This document shows positions 1-9,047 of a stretch of 23,531 nt of DNA, one piece after another. Source of the stretch: Nemertoderma westbladi (lineage: Eukaryota; Xenacoelomorpha; Nemertodermatida; Nemertodermatidae). The position numbers and the translations under genes were made by a program. The stretch covers positions 1 to 23,531 of the forward strand of contig JAUCBJ010008149.1 in assembly GCA_032718475.1 (NCBI GenBank), in the 5' to 3' direction. Every line of letters begins with the position of its first letter. The first letter of the stretch is position 1. The notes under the pieces are model-generated. The model searched no databases, was not told the DNA's origin, and saw only the letters and a program-made list of their open reading frames with translations.

Positions 1-1384
1 CCATCCAGTGCATAATCTTGTACTTTGGCAGCCTCATGGAGTGAATAAGCATGGTGGACAGCCCATGACTTTCTTGAGACAATAATTCTCATATTGTCGC
101 AATTATATAAATAATGCAATGAAATTTTTAATACTTAATAAGTATTTACATCTAAAATTTGATATATGTAATTAATCATCATACCCTGTTTATTGGCGGT
201 CCTTTTTTATGTCCTTTGTTACTTTTTGTGACACCGTATTGTTGTGTAGAATACCAACCAGGTCTTAACTTTTCGGTCGGAATTTGATGGGAAATTTATA
301 TATGAAGAATTAGTATTTATTTAAATTTATCCATATTAAGTGTTTTATAGTGCTTATTTCTTGGTAACATGTTAACATTTCTTGATAACATGTACTCTAT
401 ATTTTATAGTTTCTTTGTATCCAATGCATTTTGAGTTTCCATTAATTTCTTTGATTACATTGAATCCAGTGCAGTGCGATGTACATTATTTTGGTATTCT
501 TTGAAGTTGCTGAAAGTCCGTACAATATAAATATATATGATTTAATTTAACTTTTAGTTGATTACTTTCAACTTTTATGAATTCCTTAGCAATTAGTTTC
601 TAATCTAACCGAATCAGAAACGTTAAATCCCAAGAATCAGTTTAGGGAACTAGCTGGCTTGGATAGAATCGATGAATTATAATATCACCTATGATGATAA
701 AGCTGAGAAACGTGAAATGGGATGGGATTAAAGGACTGGGAAAAAATGATGCATTAATGGTAACCTTTAAACCGATTATTAAACCAAAGAGGATTAACTA
801 ATTATGTTATAACCCTTATATATATTAGCGAATTGAATTAAAGTTATATGATATTGGTATGCGTTCTAAATATATAATAAATAGGCCTTTATAATAATTT
901 AAAAAAATAGTTTTGATTTGATATGAAGGGTTAATATATATTATTTTGAGATTAATTTTGTATATTATTTGTCGATATCAACATACTAAGCTTATGATAT
1001 AACTTAACATAAGAAACAGTCAGTATATTTTGTATACTAAACAGGCCAACAGGCCGTTATTGCGGATGTAGCAGTACAGCAGTATGACAGTACGGTAGGA
1101 ACACAACTAGACTACCGAGCTGTACTGTAAGTTACCTCGTTACAGGTCATACCAACTCCCCTTTTATAATAGATCTGATCTATAATATAAATATTCCTAC
1201 TGTAATTTTCCAAGTTTTTTTCATTTATAAAATATTTCCACGTAGAATTATTACAAATCAGACAATACTTTCTTAATGTTATAATGTAACGTATAATACA
1301 GTGCCAATGTACGTTATACAATACATTTTATTCTCACTGCGGAAATTTTTAAAATCAGTAATATAGAAATACACATTAATGGAA
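1..1384. other. AT-rich region without a recognised gene
   Basis: No open reading frame here has codon structure or motifs I recognise; the longest frames are short and interrupted by AT-rich stretches. Positions 244-360 match a segment of the intronic MITE near 20700-20810 (shared blocks such as CTTTTCGGTCG and TTAAGTGTTTTATAG). The first 60 bases weakly resemble 22076-22135 (shared AATCTTG and GGAGTGA), too weakly to call. The TPH start exon could lie here or further upstream; I could not identify it. Confidence 0.5.
244..360 (+). repeat. Dispersed repeat, partial copy of intronic MITE
   Basis: About 115 bp align with 20704-20806 with small gaps: AGAATACCA, then ACTTTTCGGTCG, then TTATATATGAAGA, then ATTAAGTGTTTTATAG occur in the same order and spacing. 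The copy lacks the clear terminal inverted repeats of the 20677-20944 copy, so it is probably an end-eroded or partial member of the same family. Confidence 0.6.
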
Positions 1385-1549
1385 CGGAATGTATAGAATG
1401 TATGTATGGGTGTTCGGGAATGTATATAATGTATGTATGGGTGTTCGGGAACGTATATAATGTGTGTTCGGGGACGTATATAATCTATGTATGTGTGTTC
1501 GGGGACGTATATAATGTATGTATGTGTGTTCGGGAACGTATATAATATA
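1385..1549. repeat. 31-bp minisatellite array, segment 1
   Basis: About five tandem units of GTATGTATGGGTGTTCGGG followed by AACGTATATAAT or AATGTATAGAAT. The CGGG core starts at 1415, 1446, 1469, 1500 and 1531, giving 31-bp spacing except one 23-bp unit. The array is cut at 1549 by the TA-flanked transposon and resumes at 5556 in exact phase: 19 bases before plus 12 bases after make one 31-bp unit. Confidence 0.93.
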
Positions 1550-1775
1550 TGGATAGTGTTATGCAAAAATGTACTAACCAACATTTTGTTGATTTTGAGA
1601 AAAATGACTTCAAAGTTTTTGAACGTTTAGAAAATCCCTTCAAATGCCACATTAAAGGTTTTGACTCATATGCAAAATATACGTGTTCGTCTACCTTATA
1701 CTAAATATTTATGCAAAATTGTCGTTTTCTTGCGAAGTTATAAGCCTTTTTGTTGGTTAGTACATTTCTGCAAAT
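1550..1775. repeat. Left TIR with internal inverted copy (MITE-like end)
   Basis: The left terminal repeat (1550-1589) is followed after about 160 bp by an inverted copy of its inner part, TTGGTTAGTACATTTCTGC, at 1754-1772. This pair could be a small hairpin-type MITE or the subterminal repeat of the larger element. Similar internal copies near the right end favour subterminal repeats. The sequence between is AT-rich with no coding signal. Confidence 0.6.
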
Positions 1776-2160
1776 TTGCTGATTTTAGATTCTGCATTTG
1801 CAGCAATGTACCAACGATGGACATTGGGTAAAAAATATAACATTTGAATGCAAAATTCTTTATTTTAAATGGTTTATCTTTCGGAATCTACTTTCTTTTT
1901 TTCAGACATACTGTGCATTGTGTATAATACTACAATCTAGGTTCGAATCCACGCAATTGTTAAATTTTTCCTACCAATTTTGCAACTTTCTCCCACATAT
2001 TATGTCCCTTTTTGAAAATCATTTGTATTCTGAAATTGTAGTTATATGATGGGTAAATTAATACTAGCACTTAAAAATGTAATAATTATACTGTATTATT
2101 GAAAGATATTGATAAATTTGCAATTATTCACTAACTGAACTATATTTAAACCATTATGCA
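1776..2160. other. Non-coding left arm of the TA-flanked transposon
   Basis: AT-rich sequence between the left repeat block and the 3' end of the minus-strand gene. I see no gene. An 83-codon frame at 1798-2049 has no recognisable motif and a hydrophobic composition that AT-rich DNA gives by chance. Confidence 0.5.
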
Positions 2161-2167
2161 TGACAGT

Positions 2168-2173
2168 TTTATT
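2168..2173 (-). promoter_or_regulatory. Poly(A) signal AATAAA of the DUF7869-like gene
   Basis: On the minus strand AATAAA occurs 10 bases after the reconstructed stop at 2184-2186. A signal this close to the shifted-frame stop supports that frame as the original C-terminus and suggests a compact transposon gene. Confidence 0.5.
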
Positions 2174-2183
2174 ACAGTCTTGT

Positions 2184-4450
2184 TTACAACCCTGTATCAG
2201 AGACATCATCAGGGACATCATCAATATAATCATTTGTTTCAACTACAGTAGCGTCTCTAAGCAAGTTAGTATAAAATCTCTTGGCGTCCTTCGGTACTAG
2301 GTGCAGCAGCTCTTTAATGTCGTTACGTTTCTTACTTGAGATTGCATTTCCATCAGGCCATAAAAGTGGTAGTCCTAATTTTCCAAGGTCAGTGAAATAA
2401 TTCCTACTTGTTTTTTGCGACCCCTTGTTGCTACTGTTCGGGCATGATCGATTTCCACGTCATCCATCTTCACAATAAATGGTTTATCTTTTCGAATAGT
2501 TATTTCATGAGTTAGAAGCCAGTTAACTCTTCGTTCTTCTGGATCCTTCTTTCGATTGACGAAATCATTCAAAATTGGACTAACAGAATGAAAGTCGACT
2601 TTGGGATTAACACGGTTAACTACAAACTTTTGCTTAACTCGTGCATTTCTCATGACATCCACAACATCAGTGTCTGTGTAGAGGCGTTGAACATGCTTCA
2701 TTGCGCACTCCACGTCACCGAAATCGGAATCATTAGGTAAATAACTGTGTCCGGAGGTTGGAAACTGAATTGTGATGGATTGCAAATGACTTGTGGTATG
2801 TAGTAGATACATCATTGCGTAGATGAACTTGACGCTACGGTTTTGTCCGCCACAAGAATCTGCCCAAATATGTAAATACTTTACATCAGTTGACACATAC
2901 TTACTCAGGTGCAATGAAACACATGATGCGACATCCTGGGTACCTCTGCCGCCTTCCGTTTCTAACCACACATAGAAGTAGCCTCTATTCGTTGTACCAG
3001 AGTGAATTCCGAGATTGTACATAGTCAGCTGGCGTTTATAGTAAACAATGTTTGAAGGAATTCGTGGCAAGCTGTACACCTTTTGCATGTCTATTGTCAG
3101 CACCTCAAATTCACAGTCTGTACTAGCTCTCTGGAAGTCTTGTTTTATTAAACTTTGACGTTTTTCCGCGGTATCTACATGAACATTATGCTCATCCTGC
3201 AGTTTTTGCACTTCCTCTCCATTTGCTGACTGCATGTTTGCATGAAAAATATCGCATGTTTTACATGTATCTTTCTTGAGTGTCTTAAATCGAAGGTTGA
3301 ATTCCTTATAAAATATATTTTTATAGGTTGAATTTGAAACCTTGCTAAACGTCAAATTAGATTCGGTATACAGGCGGTACATTAGAGACAGGGTCATATC
3401 TGGACTGAGGAACTTGGAATCAGTGTCAGCTCGGCAATAGTGGGAGTAGTACTTTGGGAAGCTCGATATATGTTTGCAAACCTCATCATGTGCGTCGCTC
3501 GATGTTTTGTTCCAGCCCCCTCAAGAATCTCCACGGTGGTCACTGAAATCATTGTTACTATTCTTTTTCAGAGCCACATTTATGCGTTGTGGAGATATTT
3601 GCAATGTATCAAGAAAACATTTCTTACATAGTATCTTATCACCAATGGTGTATTTGCGGGTGAACGAACGTCTCGAAATACTACCAGTAGTAGTGCGACC
3701 TACTGAGGATTGCACTACTCTACTGCATAAATAGGCACATCTGGCTTCATATGTGCCTAGTTTCCAAAAGTTGTCAAACTCTTTTTTCCTATCCTCTGGT
3801 GATAACTGCATCAACGTGCACTTTGAGGGTCTGTTACACACTAGCTTGTCATCAAACTCCTTGATTGGATTATCTCCAGTGTGGCTTAAGTTTAAATTAC
3901 GTCTCTTTTTCACCTCAGCTCTACTAAACAAACCCTTTCTTTTCCTGCCTCTCTTAGGTCGCCCGCAATAGCTATGGTCATTTGATGATGGTGCAGCATC
4001 ACAATTACTGGTGGGGTGTTCTTCCACGTTATGATTTTCAATACAATTAGTTCCATCTATACTATCTTCACTGCCCTCCTCAGTAAGGTTAGGAATATAA
4101 GTCGGATCATCTATTTCACTGTTCGCAATTGTAGATTGTTTGTCATATTCTCCCTGTTCGTTCTCTAGGCAAGTGAAGTTCCCATCATCGGCGCCTATAA
4201 GGGTACCAGTGATGACAATAACAGGAGGATTGGTAAAAGCAGGATTTACATCAATAGTTGGATCAGTATTAAACAGATTCTCAGTTGCAACAACATTAGA
4301 GTTTGCAATGTCCATGGAATATTGACCTGCATCATCATTAGCAGTATCTGTCTCAGTGGTCGTTTCCTCAGTATCAGATATATTTGCTATATCGGCCAGC
4401 AATAGCTGTAGTGCTTCTTCAGCTGTGTAGGTATTCTTTCGTTTCGACAT
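2184..4450 (-). pseudogene. DUF7869-like gene (putative RNase H-fold/transposase-related), one stop and one frameshift
   Basis: Two long minus-strand frames (ATG at 4450 down to 3521, then 3520-2375) are in the same frame and separated only by one TGA at 3521-3523. The frame stays open across the gap and carries expected family sequence on both sides. After 2375 a one-base shift near 2380-2390 opens a further 66 codons (2184-2384) that read like the family C-terminus (LLWPDGN, then a basic stretch, then FYTNLL). The product would be about 755 residues. Visible features: an acidic N-terminus; a basic patch RPKRGRKRK that may be a nuclear signal; paired Cys motifs (CAYLC, CKKC, CKTC with a following His); and a core with WADSCGGQNRS and GHSYLPNDSDFGDVE. 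These last two motifs are typical of a large animal family I know as DUF7869; its assignment as a transposase-type RNase H fold is inference. It lies inside a TIR element. The upstream GTG could extend the frame by one codon, but I take ATG as the start. Read-through of the TGA cannot be excluded; together with the frameshift, decay is more likely. Confidence 0.72.
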
Positions 4451-4700
4451 CACCCTATTGTACTATTAAGAATCTAGCCTAATATAGTCTTTAGAAAACA
4501 GCCAAGTACTAATGTTTACTAACATAACCTACTACCTACATTACTTACAGCCTATTGTATTTCATATTATTTATTGTTTTTCGAGTTTTAACGTACCGGT
4601 ACCACCTGTAGATCAGTATAAATAGCATTTGTTTTGAAGTAATGACTGCTAAAACATAGTACAATAGCTACAGGACTAAGTTAGTACATTTTTGCAAAAT
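4451..4700. other. 5' flank of the DUF7869-like gene
   Basis: This AT-rich stretch should contain the promoter of the minus-strand gene. I see no strong TATA box; a TATTTATA-type sequence on the minus strand near 4619-4625 is the best candidate and is weak. Confidence 0.3.
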
Positions 4701-4701
4701 A

Positions 4702-5355
4702 GATTAACAACCAATAACACGTTCGTGGGGACTTCGCGCAGCACGTAGTCGGCAAGCCTTGGCATACCGTTCATATAGAGCAAATGGGGCATGTCTAGTT
4801 TGGACCCAATATCCCATGCTATAAATGTATTCATTCGATATACAATCATATGTTAATCCGCTAGGTGGTGTCAAATTGTTATTCTGCAATTTCGTACTTA
4901 CCAGTGCAGCACTGTACAGTAGTACCGTACCGGTAGGCCTATGTCATTACTTCTGAGTCTCTAGCAGATCCCCAATTAAATGTCTTAACTTTTCAATTTC
5001 GTAAAAGATAGACTTCATGATTCTCTACAAGCAACCAAAATTTCAGCTCAGGAAAATGAGGCGTTCCCGAGAAATTTAACATTTTCTAAAAACCACATAA
5101 TCTGTCGTAGCTGACGTCAGACTGCATGATTTTTCACCAAACTTTACAAACTTTCTAAACTTTCTCTCTACTACTTACCTACTAAGTTTGGTTCAATTCC
5201 GAACGAGCGATGCCGAGAAATTCGCGTTCAAACATTTACCAGACAGACGGACGGACAGACAGACGGACATGCCCCATTTGCCCTATATGAACCGTATGCC
5301 AAGGCTCGCCGACTACGTGTCTCGCCCCACATTGTACTAACTACTAGGTTATACA
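4702..5355. mobile_element. Nested MITE with about 54-bp inverted repeats and a (GACA)n core
   Basis: Positions 4742-4795 and 5266-5319 are inverted copies of each other with three mismatches over 54 bp (for example CACGTAGTCGGC and CAAATGGGGCATGTC in both). Similarity weakens outward to about 4702 and 5355. Just outside lie near-identical direct copies of TTAGTACATTTYTGCAAAAT (4681 and 5357). An AGACAGACGGACGGACAGAC microsatellite sits next to the right arm. No coding capacity; it is a non-autonomous element or fold-back inside the larger transposon. Confidence 0.75.
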
Positions 5356-5553
5356 TTAGTACATTTCTGCAAAATAGACAATCCTCCAAAAAGTGTTTGA
5401 AGAAAATATTCCACTCTTTTATAGCTTCAAGGTATTGCTACGTGACAATTTGACATGTTTAAATGAATTTCCAGCATCCCGCGCATCACGTGACGTCGCT
5501 AACTCCATTTTGTCAAAAATGTTGGTTAGTACATTTTTGCATAACACCGTCCA
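5356..5553. repeat. Right arm and right TIR of the TA-flanked transposon
   Basis: Contains TTAGTACATTTCTGC at 5357 and the terminal inverted repeat at 5514-5553. Between them is about 130 bp without a gene, including CACGTGACGTC, which resembles an E-box/CRE composite by sequence only. The end at 5553 is fixed by the minisatellite phase. Confidence 0.7.
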
Positions 5554-5555
5554 TA

Positions 5556-5647
5556 TGTATGTGTGTTCGGGGACGTATATAATGTATGTATGTGTGTTCG
5601 GGGACGTATATAATGTATGTATGTGTGTTCGGGGACGTATATAATGT
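5556..5647. repeat. 31-bp minisatellite array, segment 2
   Basis: Three units of the same repeat (CGGG cores at 5568, 5599 and 5630) between the right end of the TA transposon and the 5' end of the LINE fragment at 5648. The variant here is mostly the GTGTGTTCGGGGACGTATAT type. Confidence 0.93.
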
Positions 5648-6054
5648 CTGAAACCACTACGTACAAAAATCAATAAACTTTTACGCTGTATTACATTTTC
5701 ACACTACAGATCGTCATCAATTCCCATTTACAAACAATTAAATATTTTACCACTTAACAAACTCTATGAACTATCAGTTTGCACCTTCATGTACGATATT
5801 TATTCGAAAACCATAAGCCCAAATTCCACCCTCGGTAAACTATTCCAAAAACGTTCTTCAGTCCACAACTACCCTACCCGCAGCGCCTGCCATGGCAACT
5901 TCTCAATACCACTATGTCACCTAACTTCCTCACAGAGATCAGTGAGTTTTCGAGGACCCTCGATCTGGAATTCTGTGCCACTAGAGATACGCAATAAAAA
6001 ATCAAAATCGTCTTTTACGTCAAACTTAAAAAACCACTTATTTTCAGAGCTGTA
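5648..6054 (+). pseudogene. LINE ORF2 C-terminal fragment
   Basis: The frame reads from the 5' junction without a stop to TAA at 6052-6054 (about 135 codons). It carries the C-terminal region that follows the RT thumb in jockey/CR1/L2-type LINEs: LKPLRTKINKLLRCIT, LNKLYEL, the HNYPTRS motif, GPSIWNSVP and LKNHLF. Its first 50 bases match 14209-14258 of the degraded LINE at 13275-14640, so both belong to one family and are complementary pieces of it. There is no RT active site in this fragment. Confidence 0.85.
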
Positions 6055-6468
6055 ACATTTACCGTTAATTTTAATTTTAATATTCAATCATACAAAAATA
6101 AAGGTAATAATCCCAATAAAAATTGAAACAGAATTAAAATATATGCGAACCACAATATAGTTAAACTATTTGATTTACGTTACACAATACATACGTGTAT
6201 GTGTTCGGTAATATATGCCTACATTCGAAATTTCAAAAGGACCAGGCACCCCACCCCACCCCCCCCCCCCCCCCCCTGTTGGTTCAGGCCACCACAGCAA
6301 GACGGCACTAGCCTGGCTATTAGTCTTCTGTGGTGGTCGTCTCACACTATAAATTTTTTTTTCTTTTTTTTTTTAAATTTTGGTTAAATTATATTGTTTA
6401 ATTTTTTTTAATATGTATTTAATATGTAACCAGCAGAAAGAAATAAATATCAAGTATCAAGTATCAAG
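5648..6468 (+). mobile_element. 5'-truncated jockey/CR1-like non-LTR retrotransposon
   Basis: An insertion of 821 bp in the minisatellite: 18 bases of a unit precede it and 12 follow it, so only one base of the 31-bp unit is missing. It contains the C-terminal coding end of a LINE (5648-6054), a 3' UTR with a C-tract and a hairpin (stem CCACCACAG at 6289-6297 with CTGTGGTGG at 6328-6336), T-rich sequence, and a tail of three TATCAAG repeats (6448-6468). 5' truncation, a 3' stem and a short-repeat tail are usual for this class. No clear long target duplication is seen. Confidence 0.85.
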
Positions 6469-8225
6469 TGTATGGGTGTTCGGGAACGTATATAATGTAT
6501 GTATGGGTGTTCGGGGATGTATGGGGTGTATGTATGGGTGATCGGGAATGTATAGAATGTATGTATGGGTGTTCGGGAATTTATAGAATGTATGTATGTG
6601 TGTTCGGGAACGTATATAATGTATGTATGGGTGTTCGGGGACGTATATAATGTATGTATGTGTGTTCGGAAATGAATAGAATGTATGTATGTGTGTTCGG
6701 CAACGTACATAATGTATGTATGGGTGTTTGGGAATGTATGGGGTGTATGTATGGGTGTTCGGGAACGTACAGAATGTATGTATGTGTATTCGGGGACGTA
6801 TATAATGTATTTATGTGTGTTCGGGGACGTATATAATGTATGTATGGGTGTTCGGGAATGTATGAGGTGTATGTATGTGTGTTCGGGAACGTATAGAATG
6901 TATGTATGTGTGTTCGGGGACGTATATAATGTATATATGGGTGTTCGGGAACGTATATAATGTATGTATGTGTGTTCGGGAACGTATATAATGTATGTAT
7001 GTGTGTTCGGAAATTAATAGAATGTATGTATGGGTGTTCGGGAATGTATAGAATGTATTTATGTGTGTTCGGGGACGAGTATAATGTATGTATGTGTGTT
7101 AGGGAACGTATAAAATGTATGTATGTGTGTTCGGAAATGAATAGAATGTATGTATGTGTGTTCGGGAATGTATATAATGTATTTATGTGTGTTCGGGAAT
7201 GTATGGGGTGTATGTATGGGTGTTCGGGAATGTATAGAATGTATGTATGGGTGTTCGGGAATGTATAGAATGTATGTATGTGTGTTCGGAAATTAATAGA
7301 ATGTATGTATGGGTGTTCGGGAATGTATAGAATGTATTTATGTGTGTTCGGGGACGTGTATAATGTATGTATGTGTGTTAGGGAACGTATATAATGTATG
7401 TATGTGTGTTCGGAAATGAATAGAATGTATGTATGGGTGTTCGGGAATGTATAGAATGTATTTATGTGTGTTCGGGAACGTACAGAATGTATGTATGGGT
7501 GTTCGGGAATGTATGGGGTGTATGTATGGGTGTTCGGGAATGTATAGGATGTATGTATGTGTGTTCGGAAATGAATATAATGTATGTATGTGTGTTCGGG
7601 AATGTATAGAATGTATGTATGTGTGTTCAGGAACGTACAGAATGTATGTATGGGTGTTCGGGAATGTCTGGGGTGTATGTATGGGTGTTCGGGAATGTAT
7701 GGGGTGTATGTATGGGTGTTCGGGAATGTATGGGGTGTATGTATGTTCGGGAATGTATGGGGTGTATGTATGGGTGTTCGGAAATGTATGGGGTGTATGT
7801 ATGTTCGGGAATGTATGGAGTGTATGTATGTTCGGGAATGTATGGGGTGTATGTATGGGTGTTCGGAAATGTATGAGGTGTATGTATGGGTGATCGGGAA
7901 TGTATGGGGTGTATGTACGGGTGATCGGGAATGTATGGGGTGTATGGGTGGGTGATCGGGAATGTATGGGGTGTATGCATGGGTGTTCGGGAACGTATAG
8001 AATATATGTATGGGTGTTCGGGAACGTATATAATGTATATATGGGTGTTCGGGAATGTATGGGGTGTATGTATGGGTGATCGGGAATGTATGGGGTGTTA
8101 TGTATGGGTGTTCGGGAATGTATAAAATGTATGTATGGGTGTTCGGGAACGTATATAATGTATGGGTGGGTGATCGGGAATGTATGGGGTGTATGTATGG
8201 GTGTTCGGGAACATATAGAATGTAT
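6469..8225. repeat. 31-bp minisatellite array, main block (about 57 units)
   Basis: Tandem units of 31 bp: GTATGTATGGGTGTTCGGG plus a variable 12-base part (AATGTATAGAAT, AACGTATATAAT or AATGTATGGGGT). A few units near 7740-7850 are shorter, 27 bp, lacking part of GGGTG. Because 31 is not a multiple of three, each reading frame passes through all phases and gives a 31-residue super-repeat every 93 bp. The minus-strand consensus has no stop in any frame. A higher-order repeat of nine units (279 bp) is visible between about 7001-7150 and 7280-7430. Confidence 0.95.
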
Positions 8226-8227
8226 AG

Positions 8228-8931
8228 AATTCTCGGTGACTTCCAAATCCTGGAAAGCCTATTCAACGCTGCCCATGCCTTTCCCTTGCGTATTCGAAGG
8301 TCCTCACCTGACTTCTGGATCAATGATCCCAGGTAACAGAAGTCATCCACATGCTCAAGCATACCATCTTTTGAGCTTATGCTCATCCGATCAGAGACTT
8401 GATGAGGACTTTCAAAGTTAACTGTCAAAATTTTGGTCTTTCTGGAGTTAATAAAAAGACCAACACTAGAAGCAGCATGTTCTAATGGGCTGAGGAGGCG
8501 TTGGGCTCCCTCTAGTGATTCTGAGAGTACTCCTAAGTCATCAGCAAAGTCTAGATCAGTTAGGTACTTGGCAGGATTTCCTCGACTTCTGGAGCCAGTA
8601 GGTGGAGTTATCATCACCCCAGCATCATTATGATGATCTAAGGACATGCGTAGAACATAGTCAACAACAATTATGAACAAGAATGGTGCAAGTGTGTCTC
8701 CCTGGAGGACGCCCCATAACACTTCAAATGGTTCTGTGTCACCATCAACAGTATACACAAATGTTGTCGAACCATCGTATACTGATCTGATTGCTGCAAT
8801 AATTTCATCAGGAATCCCATATAATGAAAGTATGCTGAACATACGTGAGCGAGAGACTGAATCAAAGGCCTTGAAGAAGTCAACAAAGATAACAGCCAGA
8901 TGCCTGTCTTTCTTTTTTGATCATTGACTTC
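8228..8931 (-). pseudogene. RTE-like reverse transcriptase, catalytic core (3' piece of split ORF)
   Basis: About 230 codons with RT motifs in order: VDFFKAFDSV (motif A, catalytic Asp), GVLQGDTLAPFLF (motif B), DLDFADDLG (motif C, catalytic Asp pair), KTKILTVNF and FCYLGSLI (motifs D/E), then KAWAALNRLSRIWKS at the start of the thumb. GVLQGDTLAP and DFADD fit the RTE group. The 5' part of the domain lies at 12173-12302, beyond the inserted LINE; with one copy of the 11-bp target duplication removed, the two pieces join in frame. At its 3' side the frame runs on into the minisatellite without a stop for about 550 more codons (to 6581), a fortuitous fusion. Confidence 0.85.
8921..8931. repeat. 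Target site duplication, left copy (TCTTTTTTGAT)
   Basis: The 11-bp sequence TCTTTTTTGAT is identical to 12162-12172. The two copies bracket the LINE at 8932-12161, and both lie in the RT coding sequence that this LINE interrupts. Confidence 0.88.
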
Positions 8932-9047
8932 TTTATTCCAACATATGGAGCTTAGTAAAATTAATCAATTGAAGCACAAATTTCCGTAAAATAAATAATA
9001 ATATAATATAAATATTAAAATACAGTTACTAAACTATAATAAATAAG

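Larger units (their letters stand above)
1550..5553 (-). mobile_element. TIR DNA transposon with TA target duplication, carrying a DUF7869-like gene
   Basis: The element starts TGGATAGTGTTATGCAAAAA and ends with the inverted equivalent (GCATAACACCGTCCA). The two ends match over about 40 bp with two mismatches, and the inner 32 bp are identical. It is flanked by TA on both sides (1548-1549 and 5554-5555). Removing the element plus one TA restores the 31-bp minisatellite period exactly, so the boundaries are well supported. Inside are one large gene on the minus strand (2184-4450), a nested inverted-repeat element (about 4702-5355), and further copies of the terminal motif TTAGTACATTTTTGC at about 1754, 4681 and 5357. 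Whether the internal gene is the transposase of this element or captured cargo is inference. A TA duplication is typical of Tc1/mariner-type elements, but the gene does not look like a Tc1/mariner transposase. Confidence 0.82.

Noticed and set aside
692-805. 38-codon frame beginning with two ATGs, possible TPH start exon
   Set aside because: The sequence does not resemble a TPH N-terminus and no suitable donor in the right phase is evident.
4704-4889. 61-codon minus-strand frame
   Set aside because: Lies across the left arm of the nested inverted-repeat element; no motif.
7429-7955. Plus-strand Cys/Gly/Val-rich frames in the array
   Set aside because: Shadows of the repeat with stops in many units; no start context or domain.
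6469-8225. CRISPR-like array
   Set aside because: The 31-bp units are directly adjacent with no spacers, and the context is a eukaryotic genome.
7338-8246. Second long minus-strand frame of about 300 codons
   Set aside because: It is the same minisatellite in another phase.
6581-8842. A 753-codon protein gene
   Set aside because: Only about 206 codons are RT-like; the rest is minisatellite read in a stop-free frame. The RT part is a truncated fragment.
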